A DNA stretch of 64,000 nt from the NCBI RefSeq assembly GCF_028656935.1, contig NZ_JAMDGZ010000037.1, forward strand, positions 1 through 64,000, read 5' to 3'. The notes below the pieces were generated by a model. The model saw only the letters and a list, made by a program, of their open reading frames with translations, had not been told where the DNA came from and did not search any database. Below, in pieces: positions 18,590 through 25,863 of the stretch (within the stretch, counting starts at the first letter, position 1; every line of letters begins with the position of its first letter). Source of the DNA: Pseudomonas rubra (GTDB lineage Bacteria; Pseudomonadota; Gammaproteobacteria; Pseudomonadales; Pseudomonadaceae). The position numbers and the translations under genes are program-made.

Positions 18590-18635
18590 GGAAGGCAAAG
18601 CCTTCCCCAAAAAAATAAAAAAAGAGGAAACCACC

Positions 18636-20003
18636 GTGATCGATGCCCTCAACCACCTCCCCCGACCGTCGCAAAGCAACGCCACCCTCGCCGAGCACTT
18701 CAGCGACCTGGCCCCGCCGCTGAACGCGCGCCAGGCTGCCCTGGAAGCCTCACGCTGCCTGTACTGTTTTGATGCCCCGTGCGTCAACGCCTGCCCCAGC
18801 GAGATCGACATTCCCTCGTTCATCCGCAATATCCACCAGGAGAACGTCCAGGGTGCGGCGCAGAAAATCCTCTCGGCCAACATTCTGGGCGGCAGTTGCG
18901 CGCGGGTCTGCCCCACCGAGATCCTCTGCCAGCAGGCCTGCGTGCGCAACCATCACCAGGAATGCGCGCCGGTGCTGATCGGCCTGTTGCAGCGCTATGC
19001 CGTAGACCATGCCGAGTTTGCCCAGCACCCGTTCCAACGCGCCGCCAGCACCGGCAAGCGCATTGCCGTGGTTGGCGCAGGCCCCGCGGGGTTGTCCTGC
19101 GCCCACCGGCTAGCCTGGCACGGCCATGAGGTGGTGATCTTCGAAGCCCGGGAAAAAGCCGGCGGCCTCAATGAGTACGGGATCGCCAAGTACAAGCTGG
19201 TGGACGACTTCGCCCAGCGTGAAGTGGACTTCGTCCTGCAGATCGGCGGCATCGAAATCCGCCACGGCCAGGTGCTGGGCGACAACCTCAGCCTGGCCGA
19301 ACTGCAACAGCAATTCGACGCGGTGTTCCTTGGTCTGGGTCTCAATGCCGTGCGCCAGCTGGGCCTGGCCAACGAGACCGCGCCGGGCATGCTTGCGGCC
19401 ACCGAGTACATCCGCGAACTGCGCCAGGCTGACGACCTCACCGGCCTGCCGCTCGCCGAGCGCTGCATCGTCCTCGGCGCCGGCAACACCGCCATCGACA
19501 TGGCCGTGCAGATGGCCCGCCTCGGCGCCCGCGATGTCAACCTGGTATACCGCCGCGGTGTCGAGGACATGGGCGCCACCGAGCACGAGCAACACATCGC
19601 CAAGGAAAACCAGGTGCGCCTGCTGACCTGGGCCCAGCCCGAGGAAGTACTGCTCGATGATCAGGGCCGAGTGCGCGGTATGCGCTTTGCCCGCACGAAC
19701 ATGGTTGACGGGCGCCTGCAAGCCACAGGAGAAACCTTCGAACTGGCCGCCGATGCCATTTTCAAGGCCATCGGCCAGGCATTCGATAACAGCGCCTTGA
19801 ATGACAGCAGCGGCCAGCAGCTGGCCCGCGACGGCGAGCGCATTCGTGTCGACGAACAACTGCGCACCAGCCTGCCCGGCGTGTATGCCGGCGGCGACTG
19901 CACCCAGCTCGGCCAGGACCTCACCGTCCAGGCCGTGCAGCACGGCAAGCTGGCCGCCGAGGCTATGCATGCGCACCTGACGCTCAATGTGGAGGCTGCA
20001 TGA
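18636..20003 (+). CDS. PreT/PydX-like NAD(P)H-dependent subunit of dihydropyrimidine dehydrogenase
   Basis: 455 residues from GTG 18636, chosen because GAGGAA lies just upstream; longer frames start inside the REP element. N-terminal cysteine clusters (CLYCFDAPCVNACP and CARVCPTEILCQQAC) bind two Fe-S clusters. FAD (VVGAGPAGLSCAHRL) and NAD(P) (VLGAGNTAIDMAVQMA) Rossmann motifs follow. It transfers electrons between NAD(P)H and the PreA subunit that reduces or oxidises the pyrimidine ring. The stop overlaps the PreA start region (ATGATG), so the two subunits are translationally coupled. Confidence 0.93.
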   Translation: MIDALNHLPRPSQSNATLAEHFSDLAPPLNARQAALEASRCLYCFDAPCVNACPSEIDIPSFIRNIHQENVQGAAQKILSANILGGSCARVCPTEILCQQACVRNHHQECAPVLIGLLQRYAVDHAEFAQHPFQRAASTGKRIAVVGAGPAGLSCAHRLAWHGHEVVIFEAREKAGGLNEYGIAKYKLVDDFAQREVDFVLQIGGIEIRHGQVLGDNLSLAELQQQFDAVFLGLGLNAVRQLGLANETAPGMLAATEYIRELRQADDLTGLPLAERCIVLGAGNTAIDMAVQMARLGARDVNLVYRRGVEDMGATEHEQHIAKENQVRLLTWAQPEEVLLDDQGRVRGMRFARTNMVDGRLQATGETFELAADAIFKAIGQAFDNSALNDSSGQQLARDGERIRVDEQLRTSLPGVYAGGDCTQLGQDLTVQAVQHGKLAAEAMHAHLTLNVEAA

Positions 20004-21277
20004 TGGCTGACCTGTCGATCGAATTCGCTGGCATCAAGGCGCCCAACCCGTTCTGGCTGGCTTCCGCACCGCCCACCGACAAAGCCTACAACGTGGTCCG
20101 CGCCTTTCAGGCCGGCTGGGGGGGCGTGGTCTGGAAAACCCTGGGCGAAGACCCCGCCGCGGTCAATGTCTCGTCGCGCTACTCGGCGCACTACGGGGTC
20201 AACCGCGAGGTCATGGGCATCAACAACATCGAGCTGATTACCGACCGCTCGCTTGCGATCAACCTGCGCGAAATCACCCAGGTGAAGAAGGACTGGCCCG
20301 ACCGCGCGCTGATCGTGTCGCTGATGGTGCCGTGCGTCGAGGAATCGTGGAAAGCCATCCTGCCGCTGGTCGAAGCCACCGGCGCCGACGGGATCGAGCT
20401 GAACTTCGGCTGCCCTCATGGCATGCCCGAACGCGGCATGGGCGCGGCGGTCGGCCAGGTGCCGGAGTACGTCGAGCAGGTCACCCGCTGGTGCAAGAGC
20501 CACTGCTCGCTACCGGTAATCGTCAAGCTGACCCCGAACATCACCGACATCCGCCAGTCGGCCCGCGCCGCCCATCGCGGTGGCGCCGACGCGGTGTCGC
20601 TGATCAACACCATCAACTCGATCACCAGCGTCGACCTCGAACGCATGGTCGCCCTGCCGATCGTTGGCGACATGAGTACCCACGGTGGCTACTGCGGTTC
20701 GGCGGTCAAACCGATCGCCCTGAACATGGTCGCCGAAATCGCTCGCGACCCGGCCACCCAGGGCCTGCCGATCAGCGGCATCGGCGGCATCGGCAGCTGG
20801 CGTGACGCTGCCGAGTTCGTCGCCCTGGGCTGCGGCGCGGTGCAGGTGTGTACAGCGGCGATGCTGCATGGCTTTCGCATCGTCGAGGACATGAAGGACG
20901 GCCTCTCGCGCTGGATGGACAGCCAGGGCTACCGCAGCCTCAAGGAATTTCAGGGCCTCGCTGTGGGCCACACCACCGACTGGAAGTACCTGGACATCAA
21001 CTACCAGGTGGTGGCCAAAATCGATCAGCAGGCGTGCATCAACTGTGGCCGTTGCCACATCGCCTGTGAAGACACCTCGCACCAGGCCATCGCCAACCTC
21101 AAGCAGGCCGACGGCAGCCACCGCTATGAAGTGATCGACGCCGAATGCGTGGGCTGCAACCTGTGCCAGATCACCTGCCCGGTGCAGGACTGCATCGAGA
21201 TGGTCCACCAGGACACCGGCAAGCCGTTCCTCGACTGGCTGCATGACCCGCGCAACCCCTATCGCGAAGCGTCCTGA
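20003..21277 (+). CDS. preA: Dihydropyrimidine dehydrogenase catalytic subunit PreA/PydA
   Basis: 424 residues (425 if the ATG at 20000 is used; GGAGG at 19991-19995 is better spaced for 20003). The N-terminal FMN barrel resembles dihydroorotate dehydrogenase, with NPFWLASAPPT at the start and the LNFGCPHGMPERGMG catalytic loop holding the active cysteine. The C-terminus has two [4Fe-4S] motifs, CINCGRCHIAC and CVGCNLCQITCP. It reduces uracil and thymine to dihydro forms, the first step of the pathway encoded at 13.9-21.3 kb. Confidence 0.95.
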   Translation: MADLSIEFAGIKAPNPFWLASAPPTDKAYNVVRAFQAGWGGVVWKTLGEDPAAVNVSSRYSAHYGVNREVMGINNIELITDRSLAINLREITQVKKDWPDRALIVSLMVPCVEESWKAILPLVEATGADGIELNFGCPHGMPERGMGAAVGQVPEYVEQVTRWCKSHCSLPVIVKLTPNITDIRQSARAAHRGGADAVSLINTINSITSVDLERMVALPIVGDMSTHGGYCGSAVKPIALNMVAEIARDPATQGLPISGIGGIGSWRDAAEFVALGCGAVQVCTAAMLHGFRIVEDMKDGLSRWMDSQGYRSLKEFQGLAVGHTTDWKYLDINYQVVAKIDQQACINCGRCHIACEDTSHQAIANLKQADGSHRYEVIDAECVGCNLCQITCPVQDCIEMVHQDTGKPFLDWLHDPRNPYREAS

Positions 21278-21293
21278 GGTACAGGGTAAAACA

Positions 21294-21322
21294 GCGAGGG
21301 AGGCTCATTGAGCCTCCCTCGC
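21294..21322. terminator. Bidirectional hairpin terminator
   Basis: GCGAGGGAGGCTCA at 21294-21307 is followed after one base by its exact complement at 21309-21322, giving a 14-bp stem once a tight loop forms. It lies 17 bases after the preA stop and 10 bases from the convergent LysE gene end, so it can end transcription from both sides. The flanking T-run (ctgttt) is short. Confidence 0.8.
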
Positions 21323-21332
21323 CTGTTTGCTC

Positions 21333-21962
21333 TCAGCGCAGATCACTGCGCCGATACAAACTCAACCCCACCGCCAGCGCTGCCAGCATGCCGGCGCAAC
21401 TGCGGTTGATCCATTGCATGGTGCGCGCCGAAAACCGCCGCATGGCGTGGCGCCCACCATAGGCGTAGACGGCCATCATCACCCCGTCGATCGCCGCGCT
21501 GGTGATCGCCAGCACCAGGTACTGCTCGGCCACTGGCTGATCGGGACGAATGAACTGCGGCAAAAACGCCGAGAAGAACAGCAAGCCCTTGGGGTTGGAC
21601 AAACCGACGAACAAGGCCCGCAAGAACGCCGAACGCCCGGTGGCACCGGCGCTGATACCGCTACGTTGCAAGGCGCTGGTTGGCGCACGCCAGAGCACCC
21701 AGGCCAGGTACAGCAGGTACACCGCACCCACCCACTTGACCACACTGAACAGCTGCTCCGAGGCCTGCAGCAGCGCACCCAGGCCGCAGCCCACCGCGGC
21801 AATCAACAGCAGATCGGAGAGCATCGCACCGGCCATGCCGAACCCCGCCACGCGCATGCCGTGGGAGGCGCCATTGTTCAGGGCCAGGAGCATGGCCGGG
21901 CCGGGGGTGATCATCACCGCGCCGGCGGCAATGACATAGAGCAGCAGGGTCGAGGCTTCCAT
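21333..21962 (-). CDS. LysE/RhtB family translocator
   Basis: 209-residue inner-membrane exporter with six hydrophobic segments. It has the N-terminal MITPGPAMLLALNNGASHG signature and the central GLSNPKGLLFFSAFLPQF motif. It belongs to the amino-acid/homoserine-lactone efflux family; the substrate is unknown. It is convergent with preA across the shared hairpin terminator. It is a second LysE member, distinct from the one at 5862. Confidence 0.9.
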   Translation of the reverse strand: MEASTLLLYVIAAGAVMITPGPAMLLALNNGASHGMRVAGFGMAGAMLSDLLLIAAVGCGLGALLQASEQLFSVVKWVGAVYLLYLAWVLWRAPTSALQRSGISAGATGRSAFLRALFVGLSNPKGLLFFSAFLPQFIRPDQPVAEQYLVLAITSAAIDGVMMAVYAYGGRHAMRRFSARTMQWINRSCAGMLAALAVGLSLYRRSDLR

Positions 21963-22085
21963 CGCAGGCTCCGCAGGCAGAAAGACCCAAGCATGCCTTG
22001 GCCAGGTGGATCATGGCAATCGTGCCGGCCGGTGAATGCCTATATCATGGTGACTACAGGAACCCCCCGCAAGGAAGGAATCGTC

Positions 22086-22469
22086 ATGCTGTACCGCCTG
22101 GGCGCCGATGGTCTGGTGCTGTTTCACTTGTTGTTCATTGTCTTCGTGCTGTTTGGCGGTTTGCTGGTACTCAAATGGCGCGGCGCAATGTGGTGGCATT
22201 TGCCGGCAGTGTGCTGGGGCACCGCCGTGGAGTTCTTTCACCTCACCTGCCCGCTCACCGCCTGGGAAAACCACCTGCGCCAGGCCTCGGGCCTGGCCGG
22301 TTACGAAGGCGGCTTCATCGAGCACTACATCTGGCCGATCATCTACCCGGCCGGGCTGACGCCGGGCATCCAGCTGGTGCTCGGCTCGGTGGTGGTACTG
22401 GTCAACGGCCTGGTTTACCTGCGTGTGGTGCGCCGGTGGCAGGCGCGGCGCCAGCAGCGCATTGCCTAG
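22086..22469 (+). CDS. DUF2784-family membrane protein
   Basis: 127 residues with three to four hydrophobic segments (LVLFHLLFIVFVLFGGLLVL, a second at about 40-55, and a C-terminal one). Conserved polar positions include CPLTAWEN. Length and motif match DUF2784 inner-membrane proteins of unknown function. The start at 22086 is supported by aaggaagga upstream. The 3' end overlaps by four bases with the convergent tam gene. Confidence 0.82.
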   Translation: MLYRLGADGLVLFHLLFIVFVLFGGLLVLKWRGAMWWHLPAVCWGTAVEFFHLTCPLTAWENHLRQASGLAGYEGGFIEHYIWPIIYPAGLTPGIQLVLGSVVVLVNGLVYLRVVRRWQARRQQRIA

Positions 22470-23230
22470 CGGGTGGCAACGATGAACAGCCGCGGAAACG
22501 GCAACAGCACCGTGCCATCGGCCGCAGGCGGATACGCCTGCTCCATGGCCTGCAGGTAGTACTGGAGAAAGTCTGCCTGCTCCTGGGCCTCCAGTGCCGC
22601 CAGGTACGGCCGCAGCGCCGAGCCCTTGAACCACTCCACCACCGCCGCCGCACCGCCCACCAGCGGGTGGTAATAGGTGGTGCGCCAGACATCGACCCGC
22701 CGGCAGTGAGGGCTGAGCACATCGTAGTAGTAGGCGGCGGTGTGCCGAGGCGGCAGCTTGAGGTCACCCACCTTGCTGGCCCAGGTACCAAGCTTGGCGA
22801 TCTCGCGAATCTGCCGATGGGCCGGTTCATCGAGGTTGTCCGGGGTCTGGATGGCCAGGCTGCCACCGACCGCCAACTGGCGCACCAGGCGCGGGTATAG
22901 CACTGCGTGGTCGGGCAGCCATTGCAAAGAGGCGTTGGCGAGAATCACATCGACGCCCTGCTCGCTGCGCCAGCTACCGATATCGCCCACCTCGAACGCC
23001 ATCTGCGGCAAACGCTGGCGGGCGGCAACGATCATGTCTTCGCTGCTGTCGAGGCCGCTCACCTGCGCCCCGGGATAGCGGCCGGCAAGCACTTGCGTGG
23101 AGTTGCCCGGGCCGCAGCCAAGGTCCACGGCGCTGGCCACCGCCTGGTTGGGCAATGCTGCCACCAGGTCGCGCACCGGGCGTGTGCGTTCGTTCTCGAA
23201 GGTGCTGTACTGCGCGGCAGACCAGGTCAT
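22466..23230 (-). CDS. tam: Trans-aconitate 2-methyltransferase
   Basis: 254 residues, SAM-dependent class I methyltransferase. Motif I is VDLGCGPGNST, and the family-diagnostic segments NASLQWLPDH, WRTTYYHP and LLPFPRLFIVA closely follow E. coli Tam. It methylates trans-aconitate, relieving inhibition of aconitase. The ATG at 23230 has AAGGAAA at a good distance. An upstream in-frame extension to 23410 runs into the neighbouring gene's promoter and lacks homology. Confidence 0.9.
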   Translation of the reverse strand: MTWSAAQYSTFENERTRPVRDLVAALPNQAVASAVDLGCGPGNSTQVLAGRYPGAQVSGLDSSEDMIVAARQRLPQMAFEVGDIGSWRSEQGVDVILANASLQWLPDHAVLYPRLVRQLAVGGSLAIQTPDNLDEPAHRQIREIAKLGTWASKVGDLKLPPRHTAAYYYDVLSPHCRRVDVWRTTYYHPLVGGAAAVVEWFKGSALRPYLAALEAQEQADFLQYYLQAMEQAYPPAADGTVLLPFPRLFIVATR

Positions 23231-23348
23231 CGCAGGTTTCCTTGTGTGGCTTTGGAAATTCGAACGTGGCCCTAGCATGCCGTGCGCTAACGCTGAAGGC
23301 CAGTTCCAGCTAACATGGGCGATTACCTCACCTGCCGGAAAGCCCGCC

Positions 23349-23828
23349 ATGAGCCTGACCATCCGCCCTGCCCGACGCGACGACGCCGCCCAGATCCTTG
23401 CCTTCATCACTGAACTGGCCGACTACGAACGTGCCGTCCACGAAGTGATCGCCTCCCAGGCTGACATCGAACGCACCCTGTTCGATGACGGCGCCAAGGC
23501 CCTTAGCCTGATCTGCGAGCGCGACGGCCAGGCCATCGGCTATGCGGTGTACTTCTACAGCTATTCGACCTGGCTGGGGCGCAACGGCATCTACCTTGAA
23601 GACCTGTACATCACCCCGGAACAGCGCGGTGGCGGTGCGGGCAAAAAGTTGCTGCGCCATATCGCCGTCGAAGCCTGCGAGAACGGTTGCGGGCGCCTTG
23701 AGTGGAGCGTGCTGGACTGGAACGAACCGGCCATCGAGTTCTACAAATCCCTCGGCGCCCTGCCCCAGGATGAATGGGTGCGCTACCGCCTTGAAGGCGC
23801 GGGGCTTGAGGCCTTTGCCCGCGGTTGA
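23349..23828 (+). CDS. GNAT acetyltransferase, diamine/thialysine acetyltransferase-like
   Basis: 159 residues with the complete GNAT fold: the IYLEDLYITPEQRGGGAGKKLL segment holds the acetyl-CoA loop, and LEWSVLDWNEPAIEFYKSLGA is the C-terminal motif characteristic of spermidine/diamine N-acetyltransferase-like enzymes. The cytoplasmic substrate is probably a small amine; this is family inference. ATG 23349 follows gccggaaagcccgcc. Confidence 0.88.
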   Translation: MSLTIRPARRDDAAQILAFITELADYERAVHEVIASQADIERTLFDDGAKALSLICERDGQAIGYAVYFYSYSTWLGRNGIYLEDLYITPEQRGGGAGKKLLRHIAVEACENGCGRLEWSVLDWNEPAIEFYKSLGALPQDEWVRYRLEGAGLEAFARG

Positions 23829-23905
23829 ATGGCTGGGCAAGGCCGGCGCGATCGGCTAAGGTGCGCGCCTTTCTCCTCTCTCGCCTTGCCAAGGAATGCA
23901 CTCAA

Positions 23906-24721
23906 TTGAAGGCTCTGTTTTGCTCCCTCCCGTTACTGTGCCTGGGCGCTGCCCTGACGGCTTGCAGCATGACTCCCGTCGATCCCATCAGCTTTCGTGA
24001 AAACGGCAAGTACGGGCTCAAAGACTCCACCGGCAAAGTCATTGTCGCACCGACCCTGGAGCTCCAGCCCACCTTTCACGAAGGCCTGGCGCCGGTGCGG
24101 ATCGACAACAAGTGGGGTTTCATGGGCCGCAACGGGCAACTGCAGATCCCTGCCCGCTACACCAAGGTAGACGGCTTCTCAATGGGCCTGGCGGGTGCTT
24201 GCCTGACGCCCGAGACCTGCGGCTACATCGATACCAAGGGCCGCACAGTGGTGCCCTTCGAGTATGAACGGGTCGAGTACTTCCGAGAAAGCCAGGACGG
24301 CCTGGCCATCGTTAAAAAAGACCGCCGCTACGGCATGCTCAATCGCAAGGGCGAAGTGGTGATCCCGCTGCGCTTCAGCCAGCGCCCGTTGTGCCAGGAT
24401 GGTTATGTGGTGGTCTACGAGAATGACCTGGGCGGGCTTATGAGCACTTCCGGCAAACAGGTTCTGCCCTTCCAGTACGACGGCATCGCCTACAACACCT
24501 GGGGCGGACGGTTGATCAACGACAATCTGCTGAGCGTGTCCAAGGAAGGCAAATGGGGATTTGTCGACCTCAAGGGCAAGGTGGTACTGCCGTTCATCTA
24601 TGACAGCCGGGCTTTTTTCCGTGACGGTCAGGCCATCGTGAAACGTGACGGCAAGCACTACCGGATCGACCGCCAGGGTAACGAAACAGCGCTGGAATAC
24701 GAACCGTTGAAGCTCCCCTGA
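23906..24721 (+). CDS. WG-repeat lipoprotein
   Basis: 271 residues from TTG 23906 (AAGGA about 10 bases upstream). The N-terminus is a lipoprotein signal with lipobox LTAC. The mature part contains repeated WG/beta units such as NKWGFMGRNGQLQIP, RRYGMLNRKGEVVIP and GKWGFVDLKGKVVLPF. WG proteins are surface or periplasmic and of mostly unknown function. Use of TTG is inferred from the signal peptide; no in-frame ATG lies near. Confidence 0.8.
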   Translation: MKALFCSLPLLCLGAALTACSMTPVDPISFRENGKYGLKDSTGKVIVAPTLELQPTFHEGLAPVRIDNKWGFMGRNGQLQIPARYTKVDGFSMGLAGACLTPETCGYIDTKGRTVVPFEYERVEYFRESQDGLAIVKKDRRYGMLNRKGEVVIPLRFSQRPLCQDGYVVVYENDLGGLMSTSGKQVLPFQYDGIAYNTWGGRLINDNLLSVSKEGKWGFVDLKGKVVLPFIYDSRAFFRDGQAIVKRDGKHYRIDRQGNETALEYEPLKLP

Positions 24722-24748
24722 GATGCGCGGGAGTATCGCGTGGCAATC

Positions 24749-24791
24749 TAAGAATTGCCTGATGTCCGCGGCAGATCACAGTGACTAGAGT
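24749..24791 (+). promoter_or_regulatory. RcsB-box-like promoter of the adhesin gene
   Basis: TAAGAATTGCCTGAT (24749-24763) is followed after exactly 22 bases by the -10-like TAGAGT (24786-24791). The same arrangement recurs at 25815 and 33850. No recognisable -35 hexamer lies at the expected place, so an activator bound at the 15-bp box is likely required. The box matches 11 of 14 positions of the enterobacterial RcsB-box consensus KMRGAWTMWYCTGS as I recall it. Confidence 0.65.
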
Positions 24792-24825
24792 GCCGAGCAT
24801 CTTTTCACTGTGTACCCTCATCGCC

Positions 24826-25809
24826 ATGGAACATTCCACCCGCCAACGCCGACTGCGCGCTGCCCTGACCATCGCTTGCGCACTCACCCTTGCAGGTACG
24901 ACCCAGGCAAAGGCTGCCAATTGTAAATTTACCTATACCGACATGCACAACGTCACCGCGACGCTGAACTTCGGCACCCATTTGAATGCTGACAGTTTTA
25001 CCATTCCCCGGGACGCACCGATCGGTACCCTGGTGTACCAGCAAAGCCTGAACTCGGCCGAACATATCTTCACCTGTTCGGCAGCATCGCGGTATGGCTT
25101 TACCATGAACCCCGCCCTGGGAGTTCCGGTCAGCAACACCTACCCCCTGGGCAAGACCGGGCTTTCCTTTCGGGTAGGTACGCCTCACCCAAACATCACC
25201 CATATGCCACCACCGTTTGCTATAGGCTCGGGTACCTACACGACCAACGGTGGCAACTACACCCTGGAAATATTCAAGTCCGCTGAGCTGGCATCGACAA
25301 ACGAGGTGCCCGCAGGCTTTCTGGGCAATCTTCAAGCCACAGACCTGGTGTTCGTCCAGTTCTACCTGGCCAATCCGATCAAACTCAACACCGCTTCATG
25401 CCAGACCCCTTCAGTGCCGGTGGAAATGGGCAACGACTACAGCCTGCATGAGTTTGCAAAAGCCGGCGACGCCCCACGGCCAATCAAGTTCAACATCGCC
25501 CTGAATCAGTGCCAACGCGGCATCAAGAAAGTGACCTACCAACTCAAGGCCACCACTGCGGTCATCGATTCAAGCAAGGGCATCGTGGCATTGAATGCCA
25601 GCTCGACGGCCAAGGGCATCGGCCTGCAATTGATGAACGAGGCCGGTCAGCCGATCGCCCTGGATACGCCGTACACCTTCAGTGGCTTCGACCCCGGCGG
25701 TAGCGACTTCAAGATTCCGTTGTCCGCCGCCTATTACCGCCTGGCCGAAGGTCGTCTTGAAGCAGGCAGCGCCAACACCGCAGTAACCTTCATCATGAAC
25801 TACCTGTAG
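24826..25809 (+). CDS. Fimbrial tip adhesin-like protein
   Basis: 327 residues: signal peptide ending around QAKAA, an N-terminal domain of about 180 residues with a likely disulfide (NCKF and FTCSA), then a pilin-type domain with its own cysteine pair (ASCQTP, NQCQRG). It ends in the beta-strand AVTFIMNYL typical of subunits donated through chaperone-usher assembly. The two-domain length suggests a tip adhesin rather than a shaft pilin. It is separated from the pilin-chaperone-usher genes by 8 kb of regulatory genes but shares their promoter motif. No clear ribosome site precedes ATG 24826. Confidence 0.8.
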   Translation: MEHSTRQRRLRAALTIACALTLAGTTQAKAANCKFTYTDMHNVTATLNFGTHLNADSFTIPRDAPIGTLVYQQSLNSAEHIFTCSAASRYGFTMNPALGVPVSNTYPLGKTGLSFRVGTPHPNITHMPPPFAIGSGTYTTNGGNYTLEIFKSAELASTNEVPAGFLGNLQATDLVFVQFYLANPIKLNTASCQTPSVPVEMGNDYSLHEFAKAGDAPRPIKFNIALNQCQRGIKKVTYQLKATTAVIDSSKGIVALNASSTAKGIGLQLMNEAGQPIALDTPYTFSGFDPGGSDFKIPLSAAYYRLAEGRLEAGSANTAVTFIMNYL

Positions 25810-25814
25810 CCATT

Positions 25815-25857
25815 TAAGGATCGTCTGATATCGCCCGCACTTCTGCCTGCTTAGAGT
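25815..25857 (+). promoter_or_regulatory. RcsB-box-like promoter of the first sensor kinase gene
   Basis: TAAGGATCGTCTGAT (25815-25829), a 22-base gap, then TAGAGT (25852-25857). Box, gap length and -10-like hexamer match those at 24749. The predicted transcription start falls at or within a base or two of the kinase ATG at 25864, which would give a leaderless mRNA. Confidence 0.65.
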
Positions 25858-25863
25858 GCCGGC

